Of a DNA stretch of 64,000 nucleotides, positions 29,232 through 38,005 are shown piece by piece (the first letter of the stretch is position 1; every line of letters starts with the position of its first letter). The stretch is from assembly GCF_006838285.1 (NCBI RefSeq), contig NZ_CP038228.1, positions 1,364,001 to 1,428,000 of the forward strand, in the 5' to 3' direction. The stretch is from Xanthomonas translucens pv. cerealis. Its GTDB lineage: Bacteria; Pseudomonadota; Gammaproteobacteria; Xanthomonadales; Xanthomonadaceae. Under the pieces are notes generated by a model that saw only the letters and a list, made by a program, of their open reading frames with translations, had not been told where the DNA came from and ran no database searches. Made by a program: the position numbers and the translations under genes.

Positions 29232-29675
29232 TGTTGCGTTCCTCGCGCTGCTACCGCGCGGAACGCCATGGGGTTTCGCTTCTGGTCACGCTTCGCCGCC
29301 CATCGCGCAGGCGCGGGGAGGGCAGCTTGGGTTTCCAGCGCTACGACACCACGGCGAGCCGCGGGAGCGCTTCTTTCTTTTAGGTGGTTCAGGACCGGCG
29401 GCGACTCCAGCCAGGCTGGGCGCCGCACGGGGCATGTTCAGCGCGGACGCTTGTGGCGTCCGGCGATGGCCGGGTAGGCCGGTGAGCCGCTAACATGGCC
29501 GCCCCGGGGGCGGTGGTCGCGCACTGTGCCGGAATCGTCGCAAGCCGGGCTTCTGGCCCTGCGCTAACTTCCAACGAAATCAAACCCTTATCTCGCCGCC
29601 CGAGTGTAACAGAATAAACTGCCTGATGACTTCCCCCCGATCCTTCCCAAGCCGCGCGACGTCGCGACCAGCGCG
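29232..29675. promoter_or_regulatory. Divergent rne-rluC intergenic region with long rne leader
   Basis: 444 bp without a supported gene. In other gammaproteobacteria rne has a long structured 5' UTR that RNase E itself cleaves, and rluC is divergent as here. The region is GC-rich and could fold, but no specific hairpin could be matched to the known element by eye. An AT-richer patch (GTGTAACAGAATAAACTG, about 29604-29621) just before rluC may hold its promoter. Confidence 0.5.
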
Positions 29676-30617
29676 GTGCGCATTCTCAAGGTCCCGGAAG
29701 ACAGGGCCGGACAGCGCGTGGATAATTTCCTGCTCGGCCAGCTCAAGGGCGCGCCGCGCAGCCTGATCTACAAGCTGATGCGCAGCGGCCAGGTCCGGGT
29801 CAACGGCGGCCGCACCAAGGCCGAGCGCAAGCTGGAGGCGGGTGACGAGGTGCGCATCCCGCCGGTGAAGCTGCACGAGGAGGGCGAGAAGGCCGCGCCG
29901 CCGGACGCATTCATGGCCCGGCTCGAGGCGGCGATCGTCTACGAGGACGCGCGCTTGCTGGCGCTGAACAAGCCGTCCGGGGTCGCCAGCCATGGCGGCA
30001 GCGGGATCAGCTTCGGCGCGATCGAGACCTTGCGCGCCTTGCGCCCGAACCAGACGCTGGAACTGGTGCACCGGCTCGATCGCGACACCTCCGGGCTGCT
30101 GATCGTGGCCAAGAAGCGCTCGGCGCTGACCGAGATGCAGGCGCTGATGCGTGAGGACGACCGGGTCGAGGGCCGCGGCATCAGCAAGCGCTACCTGACC
30201 CTGCTGGTCGGGCGCATGCCAGACGGGGTGATGAGCGTGGACGCGCCGTTGCACATCGGCCTGCGCCAGGGTGGCGAGCGTCACGTGCAGGTGAACGCGG
30301 GCGGCAAGGAATCGCTGAGCCACTTCCGGGTGCTGGAGCGGCGCGGCGGGCATTCCTATTGCGAGGTGCGAATCGAGACCGGCCGCACCCACCAGATCCG
30401 CGTGCATGCACAGCATTTAGGGCATGCGGTCGCCGGCGACGACAAGTACGGCGATGCGGCAGTGAACAAGCGCCTGCGCGAGCAGATCGGGCTCAAGCGC
30501 CTGTTCCTGCACGCCGCGTCTCTGGAATTCACCCTCGACGGTGGCAAGACCCCGTATCTGCTGAATGCGCCGCTGGCCGACGAACTGGCCGAGGCGCTGA
30601 GCCGCCTGGGCGGCTGA
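29676..30617 (+). CDS. rluC: 23S rRNA pseudouridine(955/2504/2580) synthase
   Basis: Modifies three uridines in 23S rRNA. It has an S4 RNA-binding domain (about 12-70), then the RluA-type catalytic domain with HRLDRDTSGLLIVAKK, whose aspartate is the nucleophile, and RTHQIRVHAQHLGHAVAGD. The coordinates use the GTG at 29676 (313 aa). It has no good ribosome site, and the frame stays open upstream to a stop at 29607 without ATG, GTG or TTG. The upstream codons read PKPRDVATSAVR, which looks like protein, so a CTG start near 29619 is possible. Confidence 0.92.
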   Translation: MRILKVPEDRAGQRVDNFLLGQLKGAPRSLIYKLMRSGQVRVNGGRTKAERKLEAGDEVRIPPVKLHEEGEKAAPPDAFMARLEAAIVYEDARLLALNKPSGVASHGGSGISFGAIETLRALRPNQTLELVHRLDRDTSGLLIVAKKRSALTEMQALMREDDRVEGRGISKRYLTLLVGRMPDGVMSVDAPLHIGLRQGGERHVQVNAGGKESLSHFRVLERRGGHSYCEVRIETGRTHQIRVHAQHLGHAVAGDDKYGDAAVNKRLREQIGLKRLFLHAASLEFTLDGGKTPYLLNAPLADELAEALSRLGG

Positions 30618-30670
30618 ACCACGCGCGGCCGGGCGGCGCTGTCTCACGCCGCCCGGCCGGCTCGTGCCAT

Positions 30671-32491
30671 CTACCCGTTATGCTTGTCGTGCTGGTGGTG
30701 CGACTCTGAGTGCGCTTGCGGCGGGCGCGGAGCAAGGCGTGGCTCGGCCGCGCGCATCGGCTGCTGCCGCGGCGGCGGCGCGATCCTGGCCATGCGTTGT
30801 TCCTGCATCGGCGGACGCTGCTGTTCCTGTCGCGGCATGGCCTGAACACGCTCAGGAAACTGCCGCATCGGCGCCTCCCGGTATGCGGGCGCCGGCCGCT
30901 GCAGGGCAGTGAAAGCGGCGACCTGGTGCGGTGCCTGCCGTGGCGGTTCGGACTGGGCGAATCGGGCCTGCTGCTGCGCGCGCGGATCCTCCCGATGCGA
31001 TGCCGGCATGGACATCGCGTGCTGTGGCGCTGCATGCGCCATCCGCATGTTGCCCATCGGCATCGGTGCGTTGAAGTGTGGTGCCTGCGGCATGTCGCGC
31101 CGTTGCGCTGCGACGGCGTTGGCCATCGGTATAGCGTGGCGGTGATCGGTCGCGGACATCGGCATCGGCGCGTGCAGCGATTGCGCGAATGCCGGCTGTG
31201 CACGCGCATCGTGGGCAGCATCCCTTGCGTTCTGGCCGCCCAGCCCTGGCAGCGGCGCGCGCTGCGCGGCGTTCGCGACGACCGGGCGGCCCGGTTGCAG
31301 CATCCGCTCATTGAAATGCGGCGTGGACAGCTGCGCATAGTCGAGCGCGTGGCGTGGCGCCGCCGCCGGCGCGAACTGCGGCGCGGGTCCGCGCAGGTTC
31401 TTCGCCAGATGCGGCGCCAGCGCCGCGGCCGCCGCCGCCGCGGGCATCGCCGCCAGTGCCGCCTGCTGCGGGAAGCTGCGGTTGTCGTTGTGCACGAAGC
31501 GGCGCGCGTCGATCCGGTTGTTGCTGATGTTATTGGTGATGTTGTTGTTGATGATGGTGGTGCGCGGCGCGTAGACGCGGTTTTGGTAGACCACGTAGTG
31601 CGGCGCCGAGGGCGGGGCGTTCCAGTTCATGTCCCAGCTGTTCCAGCCCCACGGGTGCCAGGCCGGTTCCGGTTGCAGCCAGCCCAGCGGGCCATGATGT
31701 CGGTGCTCCAGCGCATCGCCGACCAGCACGCCGACGCCGAAGGAGACGATGCCGGCAGTGACCAGATCGCCTTCGCTGTAGTAGCGCGGGTGATAGCGGT
31801 ACTCGCGGTAGACGTCGACCGGTGCGCCGTAGACCACGTCCGGATCGTAGCGCGGCAGATAGACCACATCCGGCTGCGCCGGTTCGATGACGATGGTCTG
31901 CCGCGGCGGCGGGATCCGCTCGTCTGCGTAGTCCGGTTCCACCACCGTGCGTTGCACCACCTGCACCCGTTGCTGCGGCGTGCTGCGCAGATGGCCCTGC
32001 GCCTGCGCACGCCCGCGCATGACCTGGATCGCGTCGAGCACTTCGTTGGGGTCGTGCGCATACGCATCGCCGAGCGCGCGGGTCCAGTCGCCGTTGCTGG
32101 CCAACTGGTCGATCACCTCGGGAAACGCGGTCAGCGCCTTGACGCTGGGATCCCATGGCTGCGCCGCGGCCGCCTTCAGGCGATCGGTCGCGGCCAGGCC
32201 GCTGTTGCTGCGCAGCCAGCCCTGGGCGTCGCCGACCTGGTCCGGATACACCGAGGCGGCCAGGGTCTGCGCAAGCAGCTTGTCGGGGAACAAGGCGATG
32301 GGTGCGACCAGCTTGTACAGCTGCTCGGCGCTGGGCGGCAAGTAGGGGGCGGGCGCGGGTGCGGCGGCGATCGCTGCGGCCGGGGCTGCTGCTGGTGCCG
32401 GTTGCTGCTGGCATGCGCTCAGCCCCAGCATGCTCGCGGCGGTGACCAGCGCCAGCGCCAACTTCGTGGATGGCAGGGAGCGGATATCCAT
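30671..32491 (-). CDS. DUF3300-family lipoprotein, low-complexity C-terminal half
   Basis: 606 residues from the ATG at 32491. The N terminus has a lipoprotein signal with lipobox LSAC (Cys about 27). The folded part (about 55-290) matches the DUF3300 family: LVAPIALFPDKLLAQTLAASVYPDQV, a helical section, then PAQPDVVYLPRYDPDVVYG and a hydrophobic glycine-rich hairpin (TAGIVSFGVGVLVG). The C-terminal half is rich in Met, His, Pro, Gln and Ala and ends HQHDKHNG. The role of the family is unknown; the His/Met-rich tail may bind metal, and zupT is next to it. Confidence 0.8.
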   Translation of the reverse strand: MDIRSLPSTKLALALVTAASMLGLSACQQQPAPAAAPAAAIAAAPAPAPYLPPSAEQLYKLVAPIALFPDKLLAQTLAASVYPDQVGDAQGWLRSNSGLAATDRLKAAAAQPWDPSVKALTAFPEVIDQLASNGDWTRALGDAYAHDPNEVLDAIQVMRGRAQAQGHLRSTPQQRVQVVQRTVVEPDYADERIPPPRQTIVIEPAQPDVVYLPRYDPDVVYGAPVDVYREYRYHPRYYSEGDLVTAGIVSFGVGVLVGDALEHRHHGPLGWLQPEPAWHPWGWNSWDMNWNAPPSAPHYVVYQNRVYAPRTTIINNNITNNISNNRIDARRFVHNDNRSFPQQAALAAMPAAAAAAALAPHLAKNLRGPAPQFAPAAAPRHALDYAQLSTPHFNERMLQPGRPVVANAAQRAPLPGLGGQNARDAAHDARAQPAFAQSLHAPMPMSATDHRHAIPMANAVAAQRRDMPQAPHFNAPMPMGNMRMAHAAPQHAMSMPASHREDPRAQQQARFAQSEPPRQAPHQVAAFTALQRPAPAYREAPMRQFPERVQAMPRQEQQRPPMQEQRMARIAPPPRQQPMRAAEPRLAPRPPQAHSESHHQHDKHNG

Positions 32492-32622
32492 GCGGCACCT
32501 TTGCGACTGGCGTTCGTGAAGTTGCGCGCAGGATGCTCTGTGTTGCATGTCTGCAAGCTTTCTGCGACGCGCCGCAACGCCGGTCGCGCCAGCGTCCGTT
32601 CAGACAGGCCGCCTTTGCCGGC

Positions 32623-33444
32623 TCAGGGCGTGGTGGACAGGCGAAACAGCACCAGGCTCAGCGCCAGCGTGGCCATGCCGGCGACCAGTCCGTACACGGT
32701 TTCGTGGCCCTTGGCATAGCGCTTGGCCGCCGGCAGCAGTTCGTCCAGCGCCAGGAACACCATCACCCCGGCGATGACGCCGAACACCGAGCCGAAGATC
32801 GCCTCGGACAGGAACCGCGACAGCGCCACGTAGCCGATGATCGCGCCGATCGGCTCGGCCAGCCCCGACAGCAGGCTGGCGGCGAAGGCGTAGGACTTGC
32901 GTCCGGTGGCGTAGTGCACCGGTACCGCGATGGCGATGCCTTCGGGAATGTTGTGCACGGCGATCGCGAACGCCAGCGGCATGCCCACGGTGGGGCTTTC
33001 CAGGGTGGCGAAGAAGGTCGCCAGGCCTTCCGGGAAATTGTGCGCGGTAATCGCCACCGCGGTCAGCAGGCCGACGCGCTTGACGTAGGCGCGGTTGTTG
33101 GCGCGGAACAGCGGGTCATGGGCGTTGAGGCTTTCGTGCGGATTGGGCACCAGCCGGTCGATCACCACGATCAGCGCCATGCCGGCCAGGAACGCCAGCG
33201 TGGCATAAGCGTAGCCCAGGCGCTGATCGAACGCGTGGCTGAAGGCGGCGACCGACTTGCCGAGGATCTCGGTCAGCGACACGTACACCATCGCACCGCC
33301 GGCGAAGGCCAGGCCGAAGGCGAGCAGGCGCGGGTTCGGCCCCTTGGTGAAAAGCACCAGCACACTGCCCAGGCCGGTGGCCAGACCGGCGGCCAGGGTC
33401 ACCGCCAGGGCGACCCACACGTTGTGCGAGGGAATATCCAGCAT
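32623..33444 (-). CDS. zupT: Zinc transporter ZupT (ZIP family)
   Basis: A 273-residue inner-membrane protein with eight predicted helices that imports zinc and other divalent metals. The signature metal-binding helices are AITAHNFPEGLATF and AIAVHNIPEGIAIAVP, with the paired His-Asn-x-Pro-Glu motifs that form the metal site. The length and the N terminus (MLDIPSHNVWVALAVTLAAG) match the family. No Zur box was recognised in the short upstream gap. The neighbours are the TonB-domain lipoprotein upstream and the DUF3300 gene downstream, all in the same direction. Confidence 0.95.
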   Translation of the reverse strand: MLDIPSHNVWVALAVTLAAGLATGLGSVLVLFTKGPNPRLLAFGLAFAGGAMVYVSLTEILGKSVAAFSHAFDQRLGYAYATLAFLAGMALIVVIDRLVPNPHESLNAHDPLFRANNRAYVKRVGLLTAVAITAHNFPEGLATFFATLESPTVGMPLAFAIAVHNIPEGIAIAVPVHYATGRKSYAFAASLLSGLAEPIGAIIGYVALSRFLSEAIFGSVFGVIAGVMVFLALDELLPAAKRYAKGHETVYGLVAGMATLALSLVLFRLSTTP

Positions 33445-33561
33445 GCGCCAGGCGGCTCCTGTGTCCAGAGGGCGATGAAAGCGGGCGCGAGGCTGGTGCA
33501 GTGTGAAGGCGACGCCGCGCCGCGGTCGGCGCCGCGCGCGGAAGCGGCCCGGGGGCCGCGC

Positions 33562-34014
33562 TCAGTTGGCGTGGTGCGCTTGCGCGTCGAGTGCGAAGCA
33601 GCGGTCCGGCCGCGGCTGCGGCGGGTTGAAGTTCACCGGCACCTGGATCGTGCGCGGCACCGCCTTGCCGTCGCGCGTGGCGGGGTTGAAGATCCACTCG
33701 CGTACGCGCTGCTGCGCCGACGCGTCGAGCTTGGGCTGGCCGCTGCTGCTGACCAGTTGCACGTCGGTGGGCTTGCCCTGCACGCCGACCAACACGCTCA
33801 GCACCGCCTTGCCACCGAGTCCGGCGCAGGCCAGTTCGATCGGGTAGTCCGGCGGCGGGGTCTGCACCGCGGCGACTTCGGTCGGCGCGGCGGCCACGCG
33901 CTGGATCTGCGCTTGTTCGGACTTGCCGCAGCCGCCGAGCAGCAGCATCGCGGCGAGCGGCAGGCAGGTGGCGGCGAGCATGGAACGGCGGGATGCGGCT
34001 GGCATGAGGGTCAT
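33562..34014 (-). CDS. Lipoprotein with TonB-type C-terminal domain
   Basis: 150 residues. It has a signal with lipobox LLGGC (Cys at about 29), a short linker, and a TonB-C-like domain (about 58-135) with [22 protein letters not shown] and [17 protein letters not shown]. It lacks the cytoplasmic anchor of true TonB proteins, so it is more likely an outer-membrane or periplasmic protein of unknown role. The ATG at 34014 overlaps the phhB stop (ATGA), so it is coupled to phhB translation. A second possible start at 34005 would shorten it by three residues. Confidence 0.8.
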   Translation of the reverse strand: MTLMPAASRRSMLAATCLPLAAMLLLGGCGKSEQAQIQRVAAAPTEVAAVQTPPPDYPIELACAGLGGKAVLSVLVGVQGKPTDVQLVSSSGQPKLDASAQQRVREWIFNPATRDGKAVPRTIQVPVNFNPPQPRPDRCFALDAQAHHAN

Positions 34015-34352
34015 TCCGGTAGGGCCGAGGCTTTGGCGGCGCAGATGAAGTCGTTTTCGCTGAGGCCGCCGACATCGTGGGTGGAATAGCGCACCACCAC
34101 GCGGTCGTAGTGCACGCCCAGGTCGGGGTGATGGTCTTCGCGGTGCGCGATCCAGGCCAGCGCATTCACGAACGCCAGGCTGCGGTAGTAGTCGGGGAAG
34201 CGGAACGTGCGGCTGATCGCCATGCCGTTCTCGACCAGTTCCCAGCCGGGCACCTGCGGCAGCAGTTCGGCCAGGCGCGCCTGGGTGAGCTTGTATTCGC
34301 TGCCCTTGCAGGGCGCGCAATGGGCCTGTGCGAGCGGGATCAGGTCGTTCAT
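34011..34352 (-). CDS. phhB: Pterin-4a-carbinolamine dehydratase
   Basis: A 113-residue enzyme recycling the pterin cofactor of phenylalanine hydroxylase and, in bacteria, possibly supporting other pterin use. The conserved pattern is [29 protein letters not shown], including the catalytic histidines, then [21 protein letters not shown]. The ATG at 34352 fits the family start. It overlaps the following lipoprotein gene by four bases. No phhA gene is in the window. Confidence 0.95.
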   Translation of the reverse strand: MNDLIPLAQAHCAPCKGSEYKLTQARLAELLPQVPGWELVENGMAISRTFRFPDYYRSLAFVNALAWIAHREDHHPDLGVHYDRVVVRYSTHDVGGLSENDFICAAKASALPE

Positions 34353-34442
34353 GTCGGGGTCTCCGCGGCGTGGCGGCTGAACGTGCCGCCGATGGGGAAG
34401 GTTCGCGATGAGCCGGTCGCGTGGAAGCGCTAGAATAACCGC

Positions 34443-35039
34443 ATGATCCAGATCTCCGACAATGCGCAGACCCATTTCCGCAAACTGCTCGAACGCGAGG
34501 CCGTGCCCGGCATGGGCGTGCGCCTGAGCGCGGTCGATCCCGGCACCGCACGCGCCGACGCGCGGCTGGAGTTCGCTGAACCGGCCGACCTGGCCGGCGA
34601 CGAATGGGCGATCGACTGCGCCGGCTTCACGTTGTATGTGGCCGCCGACAGCGTCGGCTGGCTGGACGGCGCCGAGATCGACTACGTTACCCAGGGCACC
34701 GGCCAGCAGTTGACGATCAAGGCGCCGAAGATCAAGGGCGAGGCGCCGGGCGAGGCCGCCTCCCTGGTCGAACGCGTGCGCTGGGTGGTCGAGAACGAGG
34801 TCAACCCGCAGCTGGCCCAGCATGGCGGCCGCGTGGCGGTGCAGGAAGTGTCGGCCGAGGGCGTGGTGCTGCTGCGCTTCGGCGGCGGCTGCCACGGCTG
34901 CGGCATGGCCGACGTGACCCTGAAGCAGGGCATCGAGAAGACGTTGATGGGGCGCGTGCCGGGCATCACCGCCGTGCGCGACGCCACCGACCACGACAGC
35001 GGCAGCGCCCCGTATATCCCGCGCGACTCCGCGGCCTGA
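34443..35039 (+). CDS. nfuA: Iron-sulfur cluster carrier protein NfuA
   Basis: A 198-residue Fe-S carrier. The N-terminal A-type-like domain (1-95) lacks the A-type cysteines, as in NfuA. The C-terminal NifU-like domain (105-190) has [20 protein letters not shown] with the cluster ligands Cys150 and Cys153. It delivers 4Fe-4S clusters to target proteins, particularly under stress. It is divergent from phhB with a 90-bp gap, and the next gene starts 16 bp later, so they may form one transcription unit. Confidence 0.95.
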   Translation: MIQISDNAQTHFRKLLEREAVPGMGVRLSAVDPGTARADARLEFAEPADLAGDEWAIDCAGFTLYVAADSVGWLDGAEIDYVTQGTGQQLTIKAPKIKGEAPGEAASLVERVRWVVENEVNPQLAQHGGRVAVQEVSAEGVVLLRFGGGCHGCGMADVTLKQGIEKTLMGRVPGITAVRDATDHDSGSAPYIPRDSAA

Positions 35040-35055
35040 TTCCTTCGCCACGCCG

Positions 35056-36711
35056 GTGACGCGCGCCGCCGACATCCTCGACGCGTTGTTGGCGCGCTCG
35101 CCACGCAAGCTGCTACGCGATCGCCGCAGCGGCCTGCCGTACGGCTGGGCGCACTGGATCTCCTCGCAGCCGGCCGTGCCGCGCCCGTTCGTCTGCTCCG
35201 AGTTGCTTGCGGCGCTGCCGCAGCCGCTGCCGGCAGCGACGTCGCTGCTGCCTGCACTGAGCCCGTGGCAGGCATTCCGCCGGCTGTGGTGGCAGGACTG
35301 GGATCCGGCACCGTACGACCAGCGCTGGTGGCGGCGGATCGCGGCGCTGGTCAGCCTGGCCTTGCATCTGCTGTTCGCGCTGTTTCTACTGTGGGTTGCC
35401 TTCGTGCGTTGGTTGCCGCCGCGTCCGGACGCGGGCGAGGCCGGGCGCGTGCAGGTGGAATTCGTCGGTCGCGGCACCCCCGCCGACACCGGTGGCGGCG
35501 CGGCGGCGCAAGATGCCGCGGCCGCTGCCGCTGCCGCTGCGGCAAGTGCGCCGCGGGCCGTGGCGACGCCTGCTGCCTCCGCCACACCGGCCGCAAGCAC
35601 CACGCAGGCCGTGACCAGCCCACCGCCTGCGCCGCCGGATCAACCGCTGCAGGTCACCGAGACTGCGCAGCCGAGCAGCGATTTCGTGCTGCCGCCGCCC
35701 AGCGTGCGTGAACCGACTCTGCGCGAGATCGCACCGCCGAGCGTGCAGGTGCCGGAGCGCGAAGTCGACGTGGTCACCGAGATTCCGACGGTGGCGCAGA
35801 TCCGTCCGCACGAAGTGCCGGTGCCGCGCGCGCCCGAGCCGCAACTGCAGGTGCGCGAGCGCGAAGTGCCGGCGCCGTTGCCGCAGGTGCCGATGCCGCA
35901 GATTCGCACGCGCGACCCGGCACCGACGCTGCGTACGCCGGAGGCGCCGCCGGTGCGACAGATCGAATTGCCGACGCCCGCCACAACGGCAACGCCGACG
36001 CCGACGCCGGCAGCAGCTGCTGTGCAGCCTGAGGCGACGGTCAGTCCGCCGACGGCCAGCGCGGCCTCGGCGCAGACGCCGGCCCAGGCCAGCACCACGG
36101 CGCAGGGCAAGGCCGAGACGCGAACGCCGACCGGCAACGGCGCCGCGCCGCCCGGTAGCCAGGCATCCGCACCGGGCAGCGGTCCTGCGGCGGTCGCGCA
36201 CGACGGCGGCTGGGCGACGCCGCAGCGCGGCGACGACTGGGGCGCATCGGCGCGCAACCGCGCCGGCGACGCCGGAGCCGGCGCCAGCCAGCGCAATGGC
36301 ATGTTCAACGCTGATGGCAGCGTGCGCGTGCCCGGTGGCGAAGGGCAGGGCAAGGCGCCGCCGCGCGGCGCGCCGGGAAGCGAGACCGACAGCTGGTCGC
36401 GCGACCAGATCGCCAATGCCGGGCAGTGGCTCAAGCGTCCGCCCTACGACTACACGCCGACCTCGTTCGACAAGTACTGGTTGCCGAACGCGACGCTGCT
36501 GGAAGAGTGGGTGCGGCGCGGCATCAAGAGCGTCAACATCCCGATTCCCGGCACCACCAGCAGCATTTCCTGCGTGGTCTCGATCCTGCAGCTGGGCGGC
36601 GGCTGCGGCATCACCGATCCGAATTTCAACGACCAGCCCGCCAGCGCGCGGCCGCCGCCGGCGGTACCATTCAAGCCGGGCCTGCAGGACGACAACGGCA
36701 GCGTGAAGTAG
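35056..36711 (+). CDS. Large Pro/Ala-rich membrane protein, unknown function
   Basis: 551 residues from a GTG at 35056. The cytoplasmic N terminus (1-95) is globular-like, a transmembrane helix covers about 97-120 ([20 protein letters not shown]), and a long Ala/Pro/Thr/Gln-rich region (130-400) includes near-repeats such as [17 protein letters not shown] and [18 protein letters not shown] distinct C-terminal domain (about 430-530) has [19 protein letters not shown] and two cysteines (C515, C523 area). The plan recalls TonB-type envelope-spanning proteins but no TonB domain is seen. It is probably lineage-specific. It follows nfuA by 16 bp. Confidence 0.72.
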   Translation: MTRAADILDALLARSPRKLLRDRRSGLPYGWAHWISSQPAVPRPFVCSELLAALPQPLPAATSLLPALSPWQAFRRLWWQDWDPAPYDQRWWRRIAALVSLALHLLFALFLLWVAFVRWLPPRPDAGEAGRVQVEFVGRGTPADTGGGAAAQDAAAAAAAAAASAPRAVATPAASATPAASTTQAVTSPPPAPPDQPLQVTETAQPSSDFVLPPPSVREPTLREIAPPSVQVPEREVDVVTEIPTVAQIRPHEVPVPRAPEPQLQVREREVPAPLPQVPMPQIRTRDPAPTLRTPEAPPVRQIELPTPATTATPTPTPAAAAVQPEATVSPPTASAASAQTPAQASTTAQGKAETRTPTGNGAAPPGSQASAPGSGPAAVAHDGGWATPQRGDDWGASARNRAGDAGAGASQRNGMFNADGSVRVPGGEGQGKAPPRGAPGSETDSWSRDQIANAGQWLKRPPYDYTPTSFDKYWLPNATLLEEWVRRGIKSVNIPIPGTTSSISCVVSILQLGGGCGITDPNFNDQPASARPPPAVPFKPGLQDDNGSVK

Positions 36712-36780
36712 GTAGCGGCAGCGCGCGCATCTGCACGGTGGAGTCGACAGCGATCCGCCAATATGCAGACGCCTGGATCC

Positions 36781-36846
36781 TGTAGAAGCGGCTTCAGCCG
36801 CGACAGGCGTTACCGATAGATTCTGTCGCGGCTGAAGCCGCTCCTA
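36781..36846. repeat. Inverted REP pair
   Basis: TGTAGAAGCGGCTTCAGCCG at the left and CGGCTGAAGCCGCTCCTA at the right, 20 bp apart, between converging genes. The pair can form a long hairpin and may act as a transcription barrier. Confidence 0.85.
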
Positions 36847-36946
36847 AAGGACTCGCGGCCGAGGCGTTGCGTGCACTGCCCGGCACCTGGCGCCGGCTAC
36901 GCCACGTCTGCCGCACGCACTGCCGGCAAGACGCCGGCGCGCGCGG

Positions 36947-37408
36947 TCACTTCATGCCGTGCAGGTCGCGCAGCTGGGTGGCGCGCGAGCCGAAGTATGC
37001 GGCCAGGTCGGCGACGTCCTGATCGCTGAGCGGCGCCGCCTGCGGGGTCATCAGCGGGTGCTGGCGATCGCCGGCACGGTATGCCTGCAAGGCATGCGCG
37101 ACATAGTCGCCGTACTGGCCGCCGAGCTTGGGATAGCTCGGGTCGATCGGCGCGTTGCCGTCGGCGCCGTGGCAGTCGATGCAGCTCTGCCCGGTAGCCT
37201 TGCCCTTGGCGTGGGCCAGTTTCTCGCCGGCGGTGACGCGTCCGCCGGGCAGGCCGGCGGACGAGCCGGAACCGTGCTCGCCGCTGGCGTGGCCGGGGTC
37301 GGCGGCGGACTGGCTGGTGGATTCCACCTGCGATTGCGAACACGCCCCCAGGCACAGGGCAGCAAGCAGGACGACGGCGGGACGCAATGCGTGCGCGGCT
37401 TTCGGCAT
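36947..37408 (-). CDS. Monohaem cytochrome c lipoprotein
   Basis: 153 residues. It has a lipoprotein signal with LGAC (Cys23), a Gly/Ser-rich linker and a class I cytochrome c domain (about 60-150) with haem-binding CIDCH at 76-80 and the likely axial methionine at 120 (HPLMTP). It is probably anchored to a membrane facing the periplasm, carrying electrons to a terminal oxidase or another acceptor. It is 7 bp downstream of a second cytochrome c gene of the same type, so the two form an operon. Their resemblance (CxxCH...RKHPTM / RQHPLM...SDQD.AD.AAY) points to a duplication. Confidence 0.9.
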   Translation of the reverse strand: MPKAAHALRPAVVLLAALCLGACSQSQVESTSQSAADPGHASGEHGSGSSAGLPGGRVTAGEKLAHAKGKATGQSCIDCHGADGNAPIDPSYPKLGGQYGDYVAHALQAYRAGDRQHPLMTPQAAPLSDQDVADLAAYFGSRATQLRDLHGMK

Positions 37409-37415
37409 GGGCGGG

Positions 37416-37787
37416 CTACTTGAGGGTGGTCAGGTAAGCGGCGATGTCGGCGATATCCTGGTCGGAGAAGCTCTCCGCCTGGGCCTGCATGGTCGGATGC
37501 TTGCGTTTGCCGAGCCGGTATTCGCTCAATGCCTGAGTCAGGTACTGCGCCGACTGGCCGCCGATCTTGGGGACGCGGTAGCTGGGATAAGCGTTCTTGT
37601 AGCCGGTCACGCCATGACAGCCCTGGCAGGTATAGGTGAGCAGCCTGCCGTTGTCGGCATTGCCGGCGACGGCCGCGGATGCTGCGGCCGTGGCGGGCGC
37701 CGGCGCGGTCTGCGCCGCGGCCGGGGCGACCACGAGAGAAACGAGTACGGCCAAAGCAAAACAAGCGGCTAGCGGCTGCGTGCGCAT
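37416..37787 (-). CDS. Monohaem cytochrome c, periplasmic
   Basis: 123 residues from the ATG at 37787. It has a cleavable signal peptide (about 1-25, ending APAAAQ) and a class I cytochrome c domain with CQGCH at 54-58 and an axial methionine at about 100 (KHPTM). It resembles the c4/c5-type short cytochromes that serve oxidases. A longer frame to 37940 starts in non-coding sequence. It is the first gene of a two-gene leftward unit with the cytochrome lipoprotein. Confidence 0.9.
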   Translation of the reverse strand: MRTQPLAACFALAVLVSLVVAPAAAQTAPAPATAAASAAVAGNADNGRLLTYTCQGCHGVTGYKNAYPSYRVPKIGGQSAQYLTQALSEYRLGKRKHPTMQAQAESFSDQDIADIAAYLTTLK

Positions 37788-38005
37788 GGTTTCGTGGTCC
37801 GGAGGACGGGACTGGGCGTTCCGGCGTGGGGGAACACGGAACGACCCGAGTATAGCCTGGCCTTTCGCGGCTCCGAAACATGCCTTGTCAATCCTCCACG
37901 CTGCACCATGCGGCGGGTCCATGACCTTTGGCTCATTCACCTGGGTTTCATCATGCGATCTACTTATCTACAACACCATTCACGCCATCCACCAGGGACA
38001 CGACG

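Noticed and set aside
26544-29477. A 977-codon rightward frame opposite rne
   Set aside because: Long antisense frames are common in GC-rich genes. Its composition (Arg/Ala/Val/His) and lack of any motif, against the clear RNase E on the other strand, rule it out.
36781-36846. A Rho-independent terminator
   Set aside because: The hairpin is a REP pair without a T run. It may hinder transcription, but it is not a standard terminator.
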